In this document: positions 7,958 to 17,834 of the stretch, piece after piece | How positions within the stretch are numbered: position 1 is the first letter of the stretch | Layout: each line of letters opens with the position of its first letter | Assembly: GCA_963726665.1 (NCBI GenBank) | Contig: CAVSDW010000011.1 | Location: 248,001-312,000 of the forward strand | Length of the DNA stretch: 64,000 nucleotides | DNA from: RPQJ01 sp963726665 | GTDB taxonomy: Bacteria > Pseudomonadota > Gammaproteobacteria > Steroidobacterales > Steroidobacteraceae | Direction: 5' to 3' | Notes under the pieces: generated by a model | What the model was told of the DNA's origin: nothing | Database searches by the model: none | The model's input: only the letters and a program-made list of their open reading frames with translations | Program-made: the position numbers and the translations under genes

Positions 7958-9212
7958 GTCGCAGTGCCCTCGCCGGATCGGTGCGCGCCGCGCGCCAGGC
8001 GGGATAGAGTGTGGAAAGACAGCAGAGCACGAACGCGGTGCTCGCGATGAGCAGGACGTCACCCGTCTCGACGCGTGCCGGCAGGTCGCTCATCAGGTAA
8101 ACGCTCGCATCCATGAAGCGAGTGCCGAGCAGCCGCTCGAGCCCGTGCACCAGCGTCTCGAGATTGAACGAGAGCAGCATTCCCAGGGCCACGCCGCCGA
8201 GCGTGCCGACGAGCCCGATCACCGTGCCCTGTGTGGCGAAGATCGCGAGCACGCTCGACGGCCGCGCGCCGAGCGTGCGCAGTATCGCGATGTCGGGCTG
8301 CTTGTCCTTCACCGCCATCACCAGCGTCGAGACGATGTTGAACGCCGCCACCGCCACCACCAGCAGCAGGATGAAGAACATCATCCGCTTGGTGAGCTCG
8401 ATGGAACGGAAGAAATTCGCCTGCCGCTGCGTCCAGTCCTCGACCCAGAACCCCCCGCCGAGGGCTCGCGCCACGTCGCGGGAGGCTTGCGGCGCGAGGT
8501 AGGGATCGTGCATCGCGAGGCGGATGCCGGTCACGCGGTCGCCCAGCCGGAACACTCGCTGGGCGTCCGCCAGGCTCGTGAGCGCCAGGCCGTTGTCGAT
8601 CTCGTACATGCCCGAGTAGAAGACGCCGCTCACCGTGAACCGGCGCATGCGCGGCACGACGCCCGCCGGCGTGACGGACCCCTGCGCGACCACCATCACC
8701 ACGCTGTCGCCGGGCGCCACGCCGAGCCGGGAGGCAAGCTCCGAGCCGAGCAGCATGCGATACGAGCCGGCCTCGAGCGCGCCGAGCGAGCCGCTCTTCA
8801 GCCGGTCGGCGATCGCCGAGACCGTCGCTTCCAGCTGCGGATCGACGCCTCGAACTCCGGCCGGCGCAGCGGCCCCTTTCGGTCGGTCGGCGATGAGCAG
8901 CGCCTCGCCTTCCACGAACGGGGCGACGGCCTCGATGCGCGGGTCTGCGAGCGCAGCCTTGCGCAACGCCGGCCAGTCCTCCGCCCCTGCGCCGAACACG
9001 CTCAGCGTCGCGTGGGACGTGATGCTGAGAATGCGGCTGCGAAGCTCCGTCTCGAACCCGTTCATCACGGACAGGACGACGATGAGCACCGCCACGCCGA
9101 TGGCGACGCCCAGCATGGACATGAGCGAGATGAACGACAGGAACCGGTTCCCGGACGAGCGCAGGTAGCGCCGCCCGATCCTCACCTCGTAGGGCATTCG
9201 TGCTGCCATCAC
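7950..9212 (-). CDS. lolC: Lipoprotein-releasing ABC transporter permease, LolC/LolE family (lolD-proximal)
   Basis: This 420-residue inner-membrane protein has the LolC/LolE layout: one N-terminal helix (FLSFISLMSMLGVAIGVAV region), a large periplasmic domain of about 200 residues, and three C-terminal helices. The block FNIVSTLVMAVKDKQPDIAILRTLGA is typical, and the C-terminus ends with DPARALRHD, the usual basic/ALR tail. It forms the membrane part of the lipoprotein-releasing complex with LolD and its paralogue. The ATG at 9212 overlaps the upstream paralogue stop (ATGA), which favours this start over the internal MPYEV at 9197. The C versus E assignment rests only on adjacency to lolD and is uncertain. 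Confidence 0.9.
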   Translation of the reverse strand: MMAARMPYEVRIGRRYLRSSGNRFLSFISLMSMLGVAIGVAVLIVVLSVMNGFETELRSRILSITSHATLSVFGAGAEDWPALRKAALADPRIEAVAPFVEGEALLIADRPKGAAAPAGVRGVDPQLEATVSAIADRLKSGSLGALEAGSYRMLLGSELASRLGVAPGDSVVMVVAQGSVTPAGVVPRMRRFTVSGVFYSGMYEIDNGLALTSLADAQRVFRLGDRVTGIRLAMHDPYLAPQASRDVARALGGGFWVEDWTQRQANFFRSIELTKRMMFFILLLVVAVAAFNIVSTLVMAVKDKQPDIAILRTLGARPSSVLAIFATQGTVIGLVGTLGGVALGMLLSFNLETLVHGLERLLGTRFMDASVYLMSDLPARVETGDVLLIASTAFVLCCLSTLYPAWRAARTDPARALRHD

Positions 9213-10456
9213 TCGTACCGCAGCGCCTCGGCCGGCTCGGTCGCCGCGCCGCGAATGGCCGGGTAGATGGTCGCGAGCACCGTGAGCAGGAACGCGATCG
9301 CGGAGATCGTGACGACCTGCCCTGCACGCACTTCGGAGGGCAGCTCGGTGATGTAGTAGACGGTCGGATCCATCACGTGGAAGCCGAACACGTGCTCGAG
9401 CGCCGGGACGATGACCCCGACGTTTTCCGCGACCAGCACCCCGAGCGCGGTGCCGACCAGCGTGCCGATCGCCCCGATCACCAGTCCCTGGGTCAGGAAC
9501 ACGCCCACGACGCCGCGTGGCGCGAGGCCGAGCGTGCGCAGGATCGCGATGTCCGAGCGCTTCTCGTTCACCACCATCACCAGGGCTGCGACGATGTTGA
9601 AGGCCGCCACCGCGACGACGAGCATCAGGATCAGGCTCATCATCGTCTTCTCGATGCGGATGGCACGGAAGTACGCTGCGTGCTCCTCGCTCCAGTCACG
9701 GACCTGGAATCCCGCGCCCAGCGCCGCGGCCACCGCCCTGGCCCTCGACGGTGCCGCCATGACATCGTCGAAGCGCAGCCGGATTCCGGCGGGCGCGGTA
9801 TCGCCGCCTGCAAGCTCGGCGGCATCCTGCATCGGCACCAGCGCGAGCGTCGAATCGTGGTCCTGCAACCCGACCTCGAAGATGCCGGACACTTCGAAGG
9901 TCTGCAGCGCCGGCCGGCCCACTCCCGTGAGCAGTTCGCGACCGGGCACCATCACCGTGAGCTGGTCGCCGACCTGCGCACCGAGCTGCCACGCGAGCGA
10001 TCGGCCAATGATCGCCCGGCGCGATCCGGGCTTGAGATCGGACAGACGCCCCTCGAGCAGGTGCTCTTCGATCGCGGACACGCCGGGCTCGGCCTGCAGG
10101 TCCACGCCGTGCAGGACGGCGGGCATCAGGTGCCCGGAACGCCCGACCATCGCCTGCACGTCGACGAAGGGTGCTGCGCCGAGCGTGCCCGGCACTGCCA
10201 GCGCACGGTCCGCCACCGCGCGCCAGTCCGCCATCCGGTCGGGCGCAGCGGTAACCGTCGCGTGCGCCGTCAGCGCGACCAGCCGCCCCCGGAGCTCGCC
10301 CTCGAATCCGTTCATGACGGAAATGATGGTGATGAGCGCGGCGACGCCGAGGCACACCCCCAGCATCGACACCCATGAAATGAAGGAGACGAAGAACCCC
10401 TGCCGCCGGGTCCGGACGTACCGCAGTCCGAGAAATACGGGCAGGGGATGGAACAT
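9209..10456 (-). CDS. lolE: Lipoprotein-releasing ABC transporter permease, LolC/LolE family (first gene)
   Basis: This 415-residue paralogue of the next gene has the same topology. It begins MFHPLPVFLGLRYVRTRR, followed by a membrane helix and the block SVMNGFEGELRGR, and three C-terminal helices surround FNIVAALVMVVNEKRSDIAILRTLG. The C-terminus EPAEALRYE is the classic LolC/E ending. The periplasmic segment with LQDHDSTLALVPMQDAAEL looks slightly more LolE-like, hence the tentative symbol. It is the first gene of the lol set and has its own 167-base upstream region shared with the divergent small exported protein gene, so the operon promoter should lie there. Confidence 0.9.
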   Translation of the reverse strand: MFHPLPVFLGLRYVRTRRQGFFVSFISWVSMLGVCLGVAALITIISVMNGFEGELRGRLVALTAHATVTAAPDRMADWRAVADRALAVPGTLGAAPFVDVQAMVGRSGHLMPAVLHGVDLQAEPGVSAIEEHLLEGRLSDLKPGSRRAIIGRSLAWQLGAQVGDQLTVMVPGRELLTGVGRPALQTFEVSGIFEVGLQDHDSTLALVPMQDAAELAGGDTAPAGIRLRFDDVMAAPSRARAVAAALGAGFQVRDWSEEHAAYFRAIRIEKTMMSLILMLVVAVAAFNIVAALVMVVNEKRSDIAILRTLGLAPRGVVGVFLTQGLVIGAIGTLVGTALGVLVAENVGVIVPALEHVFGFHVMDPTVYYITELPSEVRAGQVVTISAIAFLLTVLATIYPAIRGAATEPAEALRYE

Positions 10457-10587
10457 GTTCGGTCCTGGCGAAAGGCCGCAAGGCTACCCGCGGGAACCCG
10501 GTTTTGCACGCCGCATCGGTCCCTGCCAGGCAGCACCACCGACCGCAAACCGGGAACCGGTCACGTCCCACGCGCGAATACCGGTGC

Positions 10588-10593
10588 TATATT
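10588..10593 (+). promoter_or_regulatory. Possible -10 box for the small exported protein gene
   Basis: TATATT is the best -10 match in the 167-base divergent region 10457-10623 and lies 31 bases before the ATG at 10624. No convincing -35 box is seen at the right spacing, so this is a weak call from base pattern alone. I see nothing else definite in this intergenic stretch. Confidence 0.3.
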
Positions 10594-10623
10594 GTCGGGA
10601 GACTTCCAGCAGGGGCCGAGATC

Positions 10624-10920
10624 ATGCGCAAGACGATGCTCGCTGCAATCGGGATGGCATTGGGACTGGGTCTCGCGACGGCACACGCCCAGGGCGACCA
10701 GGCGGCCACCGCCCCGGCAGCACAGAGCCAGGCGGGAATCCCCGCACGCGGCCTTTCCATGGCCCAGGTTGAACAGCGCTTTGGCGCCCCGGCGGACCGC
10801 ATGGCGGCGATCGGCAAGCCACCCATCACTCGCTGGGTCTACCCCTCGTTCGTCGTCTACTTCGAGTACAACATCGTCATACACGCGGTCGGAACGTCCG
10901 CCGCGGCCAGGGCGAACTGA
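10624..10920 (+). CDS. Small exported protein of unknown function
   Basis: A 98-residue protein starts at the ATG at 10624, behind a purine-rich stretch (AGGGG near 10610). Residues 1-22 form a signal peptide (MRKTML, hydrophobic core, AHA-Q), so the mature protein is periplasmic or membrane-associated; there is no lipobox cysteine. The mature part contains LSMAQVEQRFGAP and PPITRWVYPSFVVYFEYNIVIHAV. I recall similar conserved short proteins in gammaproteobacteria, with a faint resemblance to the SmpA/BamE fold in the first motif. No function can be assigned. It sits alone on the plus strand, divergent from the lol operon and about 130 bases before mfd. Confidence 0.75.
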   Translation: MRKTMLAAIGMALGLGLATAHAQGDQAATAPAAQSQAGIPARGLSMAQVEQRFGAPADRMAAIGKPPITRWVYPSFVVYFEYNIVIHAVGTSAAARAN

Positions 10921-10968
10921 GCCCCAAGGTCGGACCGCAGCTGCGCCGCCGCGACCGGCGGCCGGTCT

Positions 10969-10974
10969 GATAAT
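10969..10974 (+). promoter_or_regulatory. Possible -10 box upstream of mfd
   Basis: GATAAT in the context TCTGATAATCT lies about 80 bases before the mfd start, inside the 134-base gap between the small exported protein and mfd. It is a good -10 match, but no -35 partner is obvious. Confidence 0.3.
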
Positions 10975-11021
10975 CTCCGCAACCCCGGCGGAACGAGACC
11001 GCCAACACGCATCGACCTAGA

Positions 11022-11039
11022 ACGAATCTCATGATTCGT
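11022..11039 (+). promoter_or_regulatory. Perfect 7-base inverted repeat just upstream of mfd
   Basis: ACGAATC and GATTCGT are separated by a four-base loop (TCAT) and followed by CTTT. The stem ends 15 bases before the TTG start of mfd. It could be a weak terminator of the preceding small gene, an operator, or a hairpin affecting mfd translation. The sequence does not decide between these. Confidence 0.4.
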
Positions 11040-11054
11040 CTTTAAGCTATTGTT

Positions 11055-14000
11055 TTGAATAATTTTACTGACATTTCCCTGCCCGGTGTCGACCGCCCGA
11101 AGGTGCGCTGGACCAGCCTCGCCGGCGCCGGGACCGCGCTTTACCTTGCCCGATCGGCCACCGCGCGGCGCGGTCCGTTCCTGGTCATCACCGTCGACGC
11201 GGCGAGCGCCACCCGTCTCGAGGAAGAACTCAGGTTCTTCGCGCCCCCGTCGCTGCCCATATTCGCCTTCCCGGGCTACGAGACTCTCCCGTACGACCAG
11301 TTCTCGCCGCACCCGGACATCATTTCGCAGCGCCTGCGCACCCTCGCCCGCCTGCCGTCGCTTGCGTCGGCCATCGTCGTCACCGACCTGCCGACCGCGC
11401 TGCAGCGCCTGCCACCACAGTCGTTCGTCGACGGCCACGCGCTCCACGTCGACATCGGGCAGGAACTCGATCTCGCCGCCTTCCGCCTGCGCCTCGCAGC
11501 GGCGGGTTACGCCAGCGTTCCACAGGTCGGCGCACCGGGCGAATTCGCGATTCGCGGCTCGCTCTTCGACATCTTCCCGATGGGCAGCGACGTGCCGATG
11601 CGCATCGACCTCATGGACCGCCGGGTCGAGAGCGTGCGCAGCTTCGACGCCGAAACCCAGCGCTCCGGGGAACGGCTGCCTCGCCTGGAACTCCTGCCTG
11701 CTCGCGAATTCGGCCTGGGGCCTGATTCCGTGCGCGATTTCCGGCGGCGCTTCCGCACGCGCTTCGAGGGCGACCTGACGCGCATGCCGCTCTACCGCGA
11801 CGTCGGCGAAGGACTCGCCCCCGCGGGCATCGAGTACTACCTGCCGCTTTTTTTCGAATCGACATCGAGTCTCTTCGACTACCTGCCGCGTGGCGCCGTC
11901 GTGGTGCTGCCTTCCGCGTACAGGCACACGCTCGATTCCGCATGGGCGTCGGTGGAAGAGCGATTCGAGGAGCGCCGATACGACATCGAGCATCCGGTGC
12001 TTTCGCCCGACGAGGCGTTTCTGCAGCCGCAGGACTGGCAGGCCGCACTCGCGCGCTCGCCCCTGCTGCTGCTGGGCGAGGCAGGCCTGCCGGACGAAGA
12101 CGGCACGGCGCACGTCGTGGACCTGCGGACGTCGGAAGCGCCCGCGCTGCGACTGGACCAGCGCAAGGACGAGTCCGTCAAGGCGTTCGCGGCACAACTC
12201 GCATCGCACCCGGGCCGGGTACTGCTGGCCGCCGAGTCGCCGGGTCGGCGCGAACTGCTGCTCGACCTGCTGCGGCCACACGGCGTGGCGGCCAAAGTGG
12301 TATCCGGGTGGGACGAATTCCTGGCGAGCGCTGCGCCGCTTGCCCTGACGGTTGCTCCGCTCGCATCGGGCGTGGCGCTCGCGGACCCCGCGTTGACCCT
12401 CTACGCCGAGGAGCAGCTCTTCGGCGAGCGTGCGCGCCAGGAGCGCAGGCGGCGACGTTCCGATCGCGACCCGGCGAGGATCATCCAGCAGCTCGCGGAC
12501 CTGCGACCAGGCGCGCCCGTGGTGCACGAGGACTACGGCGTCGGCCGATACCTGGGACTCACGACGATGGACGCAGGCGGCATCGCGGCCGAGTTCCTGG
12601 TCCTCGAATATGCAGAAGGCGACAAGCTCTACGTCCCGGTGCAGTCGCTGGAGCGGATCAGCCGCTACACCGGCGCAGCGCCCGAGTCCGCGCCCCTGCA
12701 CAAGCTCGGCAGCGACCAGTGGTCGAAGGCCCGCGGCCGCGCGGCCGCGCGCATCCGCGATGCCGCTGCTGAACTCCTCGACGTCTACTCCCGGCGCGCC
12801 GCACGCGAGGGTCACGCCTTCACCGTGGACGATGCGCAGCTGCAGGCCTTTGCAGCAGGCTTCCCGTTCGAGGAGACCGCCGACCAGGCGGCCGCCATCA
12901 CGCAGGTCGTCGTGGACCTGTGCTCGCCAAAGCCCATGGACCGGGTCGTGTGCGGCGACGTGGGCTTCGGCAAGACCGAGGTCGCGCTGCGGGCCGCGTT
13001 CGTCGCGGTGCAGGGCGGCAAGCAGGTCGCGGTGCTCGTGCCGACCACCCTGCTCGCCCAGCAGCACTACCAGACCTTCGCGGATCGATTCGCCGACTGG
13101 CCCGTCCGCGTCGAGCTCCTCTCGCGCTTCCGTGGCGACGCGCAGGCGAAGACTGCACTGGCGGGGCTCGCGGAGGGCAAGGTCGACATCGTCGTCGGAA
13201 CGCACCGGCTCCTGCAGTCCGGCGTGCGTTTCAAGGACCTGGGGCTGCTGATCATCGACGAGGAGCACCGCTTCGGCGTGCGCGACAAGGAACGCCTGAA
13301 GGCGCTGCGCGCCGAAGTGGACGTCCTTACGCTCACCGCAACCCCGATCCCGCGCACGCTCAACATGGCGCTCGGAGGATTGCGCGACCTGTCGCTGATC
13401 TCGACGCCCCCCGCCGGCCGGCTGTCCATCAAGACCTTCGTGTCGGAGTGGAGCGAGCCCGTCATCCGGGAGGCCTGCCTGCGCGAACTGCGACGCGGCG
13501 GACAGGTCTACTTCGTGCACAACTCGGTGGACACCATCGAGAACACCGGACGCGCGCTTGCGGAACTGGTGCCGGAGGCGCGCATCGCGATCGGCCACGG
13601 GCAGATGCGCGAGCGCGACCTCGAGCAGGTCATGCTCGATTTCTACCACAAGCGCGCCAACCTGCTGCTCTGTACCACCATCATCGAAAGCGGCATCGAC
13701 GTCCCGACGGCCAACACCATCGTCATCGACCGCGCCGACCGGTTCGGCCTCGCGCAGCTCCACCAGCTGCGCGGCCGTGTCGGCCGCTCCCACCACCAGG
13801 CCTACGCGTACATGGTCACGCCGCCGAAGAACGCGATGACTGGCGACGCGATCAAGCGTCTCGAGGCCATCGAGTCGCTCGAGGACCTCGGCTCGGGCTT
13901 CGTGCTCGCGACGCACGACCTCGAGATCCGCGGCGCAGGCGAACTGCTCGGCGAGGGCCAGAGCGGGCAGATCCAGGAGATCGGCTTCGCGCTCTACATG

Positions 14001-14514
14001 GAACTGCTGGAGCGAGCCGTCGCCGCGATGCGTGCGGGCCGGGTACCCGAGCTCGAGCGGCCGCTGCACCACGGGCCGGAAATCGACCTGCACGTTCCCG
14101 CGCTGTTGCCGGAGTCGTTCCTGCCTGACGTCCATGCCAGGCTGGTGCTCTACAAGCGGATCTCCGGCGTCTCCTCCGAGGCGGATCTCGACGACCTGCA
14201 GGCCGAGACCATGGATCGCTTCGGATCGCTGCCGGAGCCGGCGCGCAACCTGTTCCGGATCTCACGCCTGCGCGCCGGCGCGGCGCGGCTCGGGATCGAG
14301 CGGCTCGACGTCGGGCAGGCCGGCGGGTCCATCGCCTTCGGCGCGGATACGCCCCTCGACCCGGGCGCATTGATCCTGCTGGTCCAGAAGAGCGGCCGGG
14401 CCCTGCGTTTCGACGGCCCGCAGAAGCTCAGGTTCAGCGGCGAATTCGGCGAGCAGGAGGCTCGTTTCACCGCGGCACAGGCGCAGATCGAGGCGCTCGA
14501 GAAGTGCGTCCTGA
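11055..14514 (+). CDS. mfd: Transcription-repair coupling factor Mfd (3' end frame uncertain)
   Basis: Mfd displaces RNA polymerase stalled at DNA lesions and recruits UvrA. The N-terminal UvrB-like module includes FAFPGYETLPYDQFSPHPDI. The RNA-polymerase-interacting region contains VVHEDYGVGRYLGL, and the translocase has GDVGFGKTEVALRA, LLIIDEEHRFGV and GRVGRSHHQAYAYM. A TAA lies three codons before the TTG at 11055, so TTG is the likely start, giving MNNFTDISLPGV. Family length (about 1150 residues) predicts an end near 14510. As written the frame misses it and stays open to 14963 (1302 residues), the extra part being antisense to the GGDEF gene. In the +1 frame, stops occur at 14512, 14518 and 14521. 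One extra base upstream of 14512 would explain this, so I place the end at 14514. Confidence 0.93.
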
Positions 14515-14539
14515 AGATGATAGCCGGCTATCCGCTGAT

Positions 14540-15398
14540 CTACGCTTTCCGGGATCTCTCCGCCCTGGACCTGGTTGCCGCCCGAGTGCTTGGCCCGTTC
14601 GAGTGCCTGCTGTGCAGCCTCGAGCAGGATTTCGCAGTCGCGGCCCCGCGGCGGCACCGCGCTCACCACGCCCGCGCTCATGGTCAGGTAACGGCCGATG
14701 CGCGACCTCGGGTGATGGATCGCGAGCTGGCGGATCCGGGCGAGGATGTTTTCCGCGAACGCGCATGCGCTCGCCTGCTCCATCGCGAGCCCGAGTGCGA
14801 CGAACTCGTCATCGCCGAACCGGGCCACTACGTCGCTCGTGCGACGCATGGCCGAAACGATGGTCCGGCCGATCTGTCGGAGCACGTTGTCCGTCGCGAC
14901 GCGCCCGAAGACCTCGTGGTACTCACGGCAGGCGTCTACGTCGAACCTGAGCACCGTGAGTGAGCGGCCGTCACGCTGGCCGATCGACCAGTCGCGCCGC
15001 AGCGTCTCGAGCAGGTGCTCGGCGGTGGCGAGGCCACTCGCCCGGTCGATGCCGGCGCCGACGGTCGTACGCTGCTGCGGCCGGTAATAGAGGGCCAGGC
15101 GCCCGTCCGGCAGCATCACGGTCCAGCGTTCGCAGGCGACGACCGTGCCGTCGCCCCGCTTCAACTGCACGCGCATCGCCGCACCCGACACGGTCCCGGT
15201 CGCGGCCGGATCCACGGGGGCCTCGGATTCGACGTCATCGAGGGCCCGGCCGACGAGAGTGGTGGCAGGCACGCGCAGCAGCGCAGCCATGGTTTCGTTC
15301 ACGTACGAGACCCTGGGCGGCATGCCCTCCGCCACCACGATTCCGTCCGGGGCATGGCGCAGGATGTCGGCGAGCTGCATTGGTTCCGTGATGGTCAT
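14540..15398 (-). CDS. PAS-GGDEF domain protein with GDDEF active-site variant (3' end frame uncertain)
   Basis: This is a probable cyclic-di-GMP signalling protein. Residues about 8-110 form a PAS-like sensor domain (LRHAPDGIVVAEGMPPRVSYVN), and residues about 115-277 a GGDEF domain (LDVDACREYHEVFG-like block, RFGDDEFVAL, YLTMSAGVVSAVPP). The signature reads GDDEF in place of GG(D/E)EF, which may reduce or abolish cyclase activity. No membrane segment is seen. As written the frame runs to 14262 (378 residues), 702 bases tail-to-tail into mfd, and the last 95 residues are not domain-like. In the neighbouring frame a TAG occurs at 14540-14542, 25 bases from the reconstructed mfd stop. I take that as the likely end. 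Confidence 0.8.
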
Positions 15399-15416
15399 GG
15401 TCGAGTTTATCGCCTG

Positions 15417-16460
15417 TCAGGCATCGAGCTGCAAGCTCGGGGCGTCCCGGCAGTGGTCCACGGCGGCCCGGCACTGCTGCCAGCGCTCGCTCTGCACCAT
15501 CGCATTCCAGTCCGGGGTGTGCCTGCCATGCAGCCGCGCGAGTCGTATCTGGCTCACCGGATCGGACTCACCCTCGAGTTCGTCCAGGGTCGCGAGCACC
15601 GCGGCCCGATCGTTGCAGACCGAGAGTATGTCGCAGCCGGCCGCGAGCGCCCGCCGCGCCCGCTCCGGCACCGTCCCCGCCACGGCAGCACCGCCCATGC
15701 TGAGGTCGTCCGAAAAGATCGCTCCGGTGAAGCCGAGGTTGTGTCGCAGTTCCTGCTGGATCCAGCGCCGCGAAAAGCCCGCAGGAGCCTCGTCGACTTC
15801 CGGGAAGAGCACGTGCGCGACCATGACCGCCGCCACGCCATTCGCGAACAGCCGCCGGTACGGAAGCAGGTCCTCAGCGAGTTCCTCCAGCGGCCGGCGA
15901 TCGACCGGAAGTGCCTTGTGCGAATCGGCAACGACTGCGCCGTGACCCGGGAAGTGCTTCGCGGTCGCGGCCATGCCGGCCGCACGCATCCCCTGGATGC
16001 AGGCCACTGCCAGCGTCGAGACCACTTCGGGATCACGATGGTAGGCACGATCGCCGATCACCTCGCTCACGCCGTAGTCGAGGTCGACGCACGGCGCAAA
16101 ACTCATGTCGATGCCGACGGCGCGCAATTCGGCGGCCAGCAGCCAGCCGCACTGCCACGCGAGGCGACGCCCGGCCTCCGGATCGAGGTCGTAGGCCCGA
16201 CCGATGGATCGCTGGGGCGGGAGGACCGTGAACCCCGTGCGGAAACGCTGGACGCGTCCGCCTTCGTGATCGACGGTGACGAGGAGCGGCGGCGTACGCA
16301 GCGCACGGATCTCGCGCACGAGTTCCTCGAGCTGGGCGACGCTCGAGAAGTTCCGGCTGAACAGGATCACGGACCCGACCAGCGGATGCGCGAGCACTCT
16401 GCGGTCCTCGGCGGTGAGCCCGGTGCCGGCCACGTCCACCATCAGCGGACCGAGCGTCAC
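15417..16460 (-). CDS. nagZ: Beta-N-acetylhexosaminidase NagZ
   Basis: NagZ is a cytoplasmic glycoside hydrolase family 3 enzyme that removes N-acetylglucosamine from 1,6-anhydro-muropeptides in peptidoglycan recycling. The 347-residue length is typical. The motif KHFPGHGAVVADSH (about residues 168-181) and the nucleophile aspartate in SDDLSMGG are present, as is VDHEGGRVQRF near residue 62. The start at 16460 gives the usual MTLGPLMVDVAG opening. It lies 63 bases after rlmD at the downstream end of the long co-directional series. The GGDEF gene starts 18 bases beyond its stop. Confidence 0.95.
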   Translation of the reverse strand: MTLGPLMVDVAGTGLTAEDRRVLAHPLVGSVILFSRNFSSVAQLEELVREIRALRTPPLLVTVDHEGGRVQRFRTGFTVLPPQRSIGRAYDLDPEAGRRLAWQCGWLLAAELRAVGIDMSFAPCVDLDYGVSEVIGDRAYHRDPEVVSTLAVACIQGMRAAGMAATAKHFPGHGAVVADSHKALPVDRRPLEELAEDLLPYRRLFANGVAAVMVAHVLFPEVDEAPAGFSRRWIQQELRHNLGFTGAIFSDDLSMGGAAVAGTVPERARRALAAGCDILSVCNDRAAVLATLDELEGESDPVSQIRLARLHGRHTPDWNAMVQSERWQQCRAAVDHCRDAPSLQLDA

Positions 16461-16523
16461 CGGCCCCCCCGGTCGGGACTCAGCGTGTGCGCAGCGCTTG
16501 ACTCGACTCCTGCCAGCATCGTC

Positions 16524-17834
16524 TCACCGCTCGAATACGGCCATGGCCTCGACGTGCGTCGTGTGCGGGAACATGTCCATCACGCCCGCCGCAACGAGCC
16601 GGAACCCGTGCTCGCGCACCAGGATCCCGGCATCCCGGGCGAGGCTGCCCGGATGGCAGGAAATATACACGACGCGTCCGGCGCCGCTCGAATCCACGAC
16701 CGGCAGCACTTCGCGCGCGCCGGCGCGTGGCGGGTCGAGAAGCACGCGGTCGTAGCGCGCCTTCGCCCACGGCGCATGACTCACGTCGGCGGTCAGGTCC
16801 GAGGCGTGGAAGGCCGCATTTGAAATCGCATTTTGCCCGGCATTGCGCCGCGCCCGCGCGACCAGGGCCGGATCGCCCTCGATTCCGACCACCTCTGCCG
16901 CGCGAGTCGCGAGCGGCAGCGAGAAGTTGCCGATGCCGCAGTAGAGATCGAGCACCCGGTGCCCGGGCTCGAGCGCGAGCTGCTCCACGGCCCTCTTTAC
17001 CATCGCCTCGTTCAGGGCGCCGTTCACCTGGATGAAGTCCGTGGGTTCGAATTCGAGCCGCAGCCCGAATGTCGCCAGCGAATAGTGAAGTGGCGCGACG
17101 GCGTCGCCCAGCGGCCGCACGGATTCCGGGCCGCCACGCTGCAGGTAGATGCGCACGCCGTGATCGAGTTCGAATCGCGCGAGTGATTCGAGGTCGCCGG
17201 CCGACGGATCGTCCAGCACGCGCAGCACCAGGGCGCATGCGTCCTCGGCGACCGCGACCTCGCACTGCGGGACGCGCGCGGCGATGGAAAGCCCGGCGAC
17301 CAGCGCCGCCAGCGGGTCCATCAGCGAGCTGACAGGGGGAGCCAGCACCCGGCACTCGTGCAGGTCGGCAACGTAGGGCGCGCTGCGCTCGCGGAAGCCG
17401 ACCAGCACCCGGCCCTTGCGCGGCACCAGCTTCACGCCGAGTCGCGCGCGCCTGCGGTAGGCCCAGGCCGGTCCCGTCAGCGGCTCGAGCACGCGGTCCG
17501 GTTCCACGCCACCCAGTCGCGAGAGATTCTCGAGCAGCTGTGCCTGCTTGAACGCAATCTGCGCGGCGGGCGCGAGGTGCTGCAGGGCACAGCCGCCGCA
17601 GAGCCCGAAGTGCGGGCATTCGGCCGGCACCCGGTCGGGACTGGCGCGCAGCACCTGCTCGAGTACCGCCTCGTCGAAATTTCGGTGCCGCCCCACGCGT
17701 CTCATGATGACCCGCTCCCCGGGCAGCGCGTCGGCGACGAACACGGCCTTGCCCTCGACCCGTGCCACGCCCCGGGCCTCGTGCGAGAGATCGACGATGT
17801 CCGCCTCCTCGGGCGCGACGCTCAACCGCTTCAT
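16524..17834 (-). CDS. rlmD: 23S rRNA (uracil(1939)-C(5))-methyltransferase RlmD
   Basis: RlmD methylates U1939 of 23S rRNA using SAM. The 436-residue protein starts with a TRAM-type RNA-binding domain (about residues 10-65). The Fe-S cluster cysteines follow in CPHFGLCGGC, with a fourth cysteine likely in LHECRVL. The C-terminal Rossmann methyltransferase shows DLYCGIGNFSLPLA, LLDPPRAG and the catalytic cysteine block YISCHPGSLARD. The ATG at 17834 overlaps the stop of the preceding exonuclease gene (ATGA). The frame is open for another 189 codons upstream, but those are a shadow of that gene. Confidence 0.93.
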   Translation of the reverse strand: MKRLSVAPEEADIVDLSHEARGVARVEGKAVFVADALPGERVIMRRVGRHRNFDEAVLEQVLRASPDRVPAECPHFGLCGGCALQHLAPAAQIAFKQAQLLENLSRLGGVEPDRVLEPLTGPAWAYRRRARLGVKLVPRKGRVLVGFRERSAPYVADLHECRVLAPPVSSLMDPLAALVAGLSIAARVPQCEVAVAEDACALVLRVLDDPSAGDLESLARFELDHGVRIYLQRGGPESVRPLGDAVAPLHYSLATFGLRLEFEPTDFIQVNGALNEAMVKRAVEQLALEPGHRVLDLYCGIGNFSLPLATRAAEVVGIEGDPALVARARRNAGQNAISNAAFHASDLTADVSHAPWAKARYDRVLLDPPRAGAREVLPVVDSSGAGRVVYISCHPGSLARDAGILVREHGFRLVAAGVMDMFPHTTHVEAMAVFER

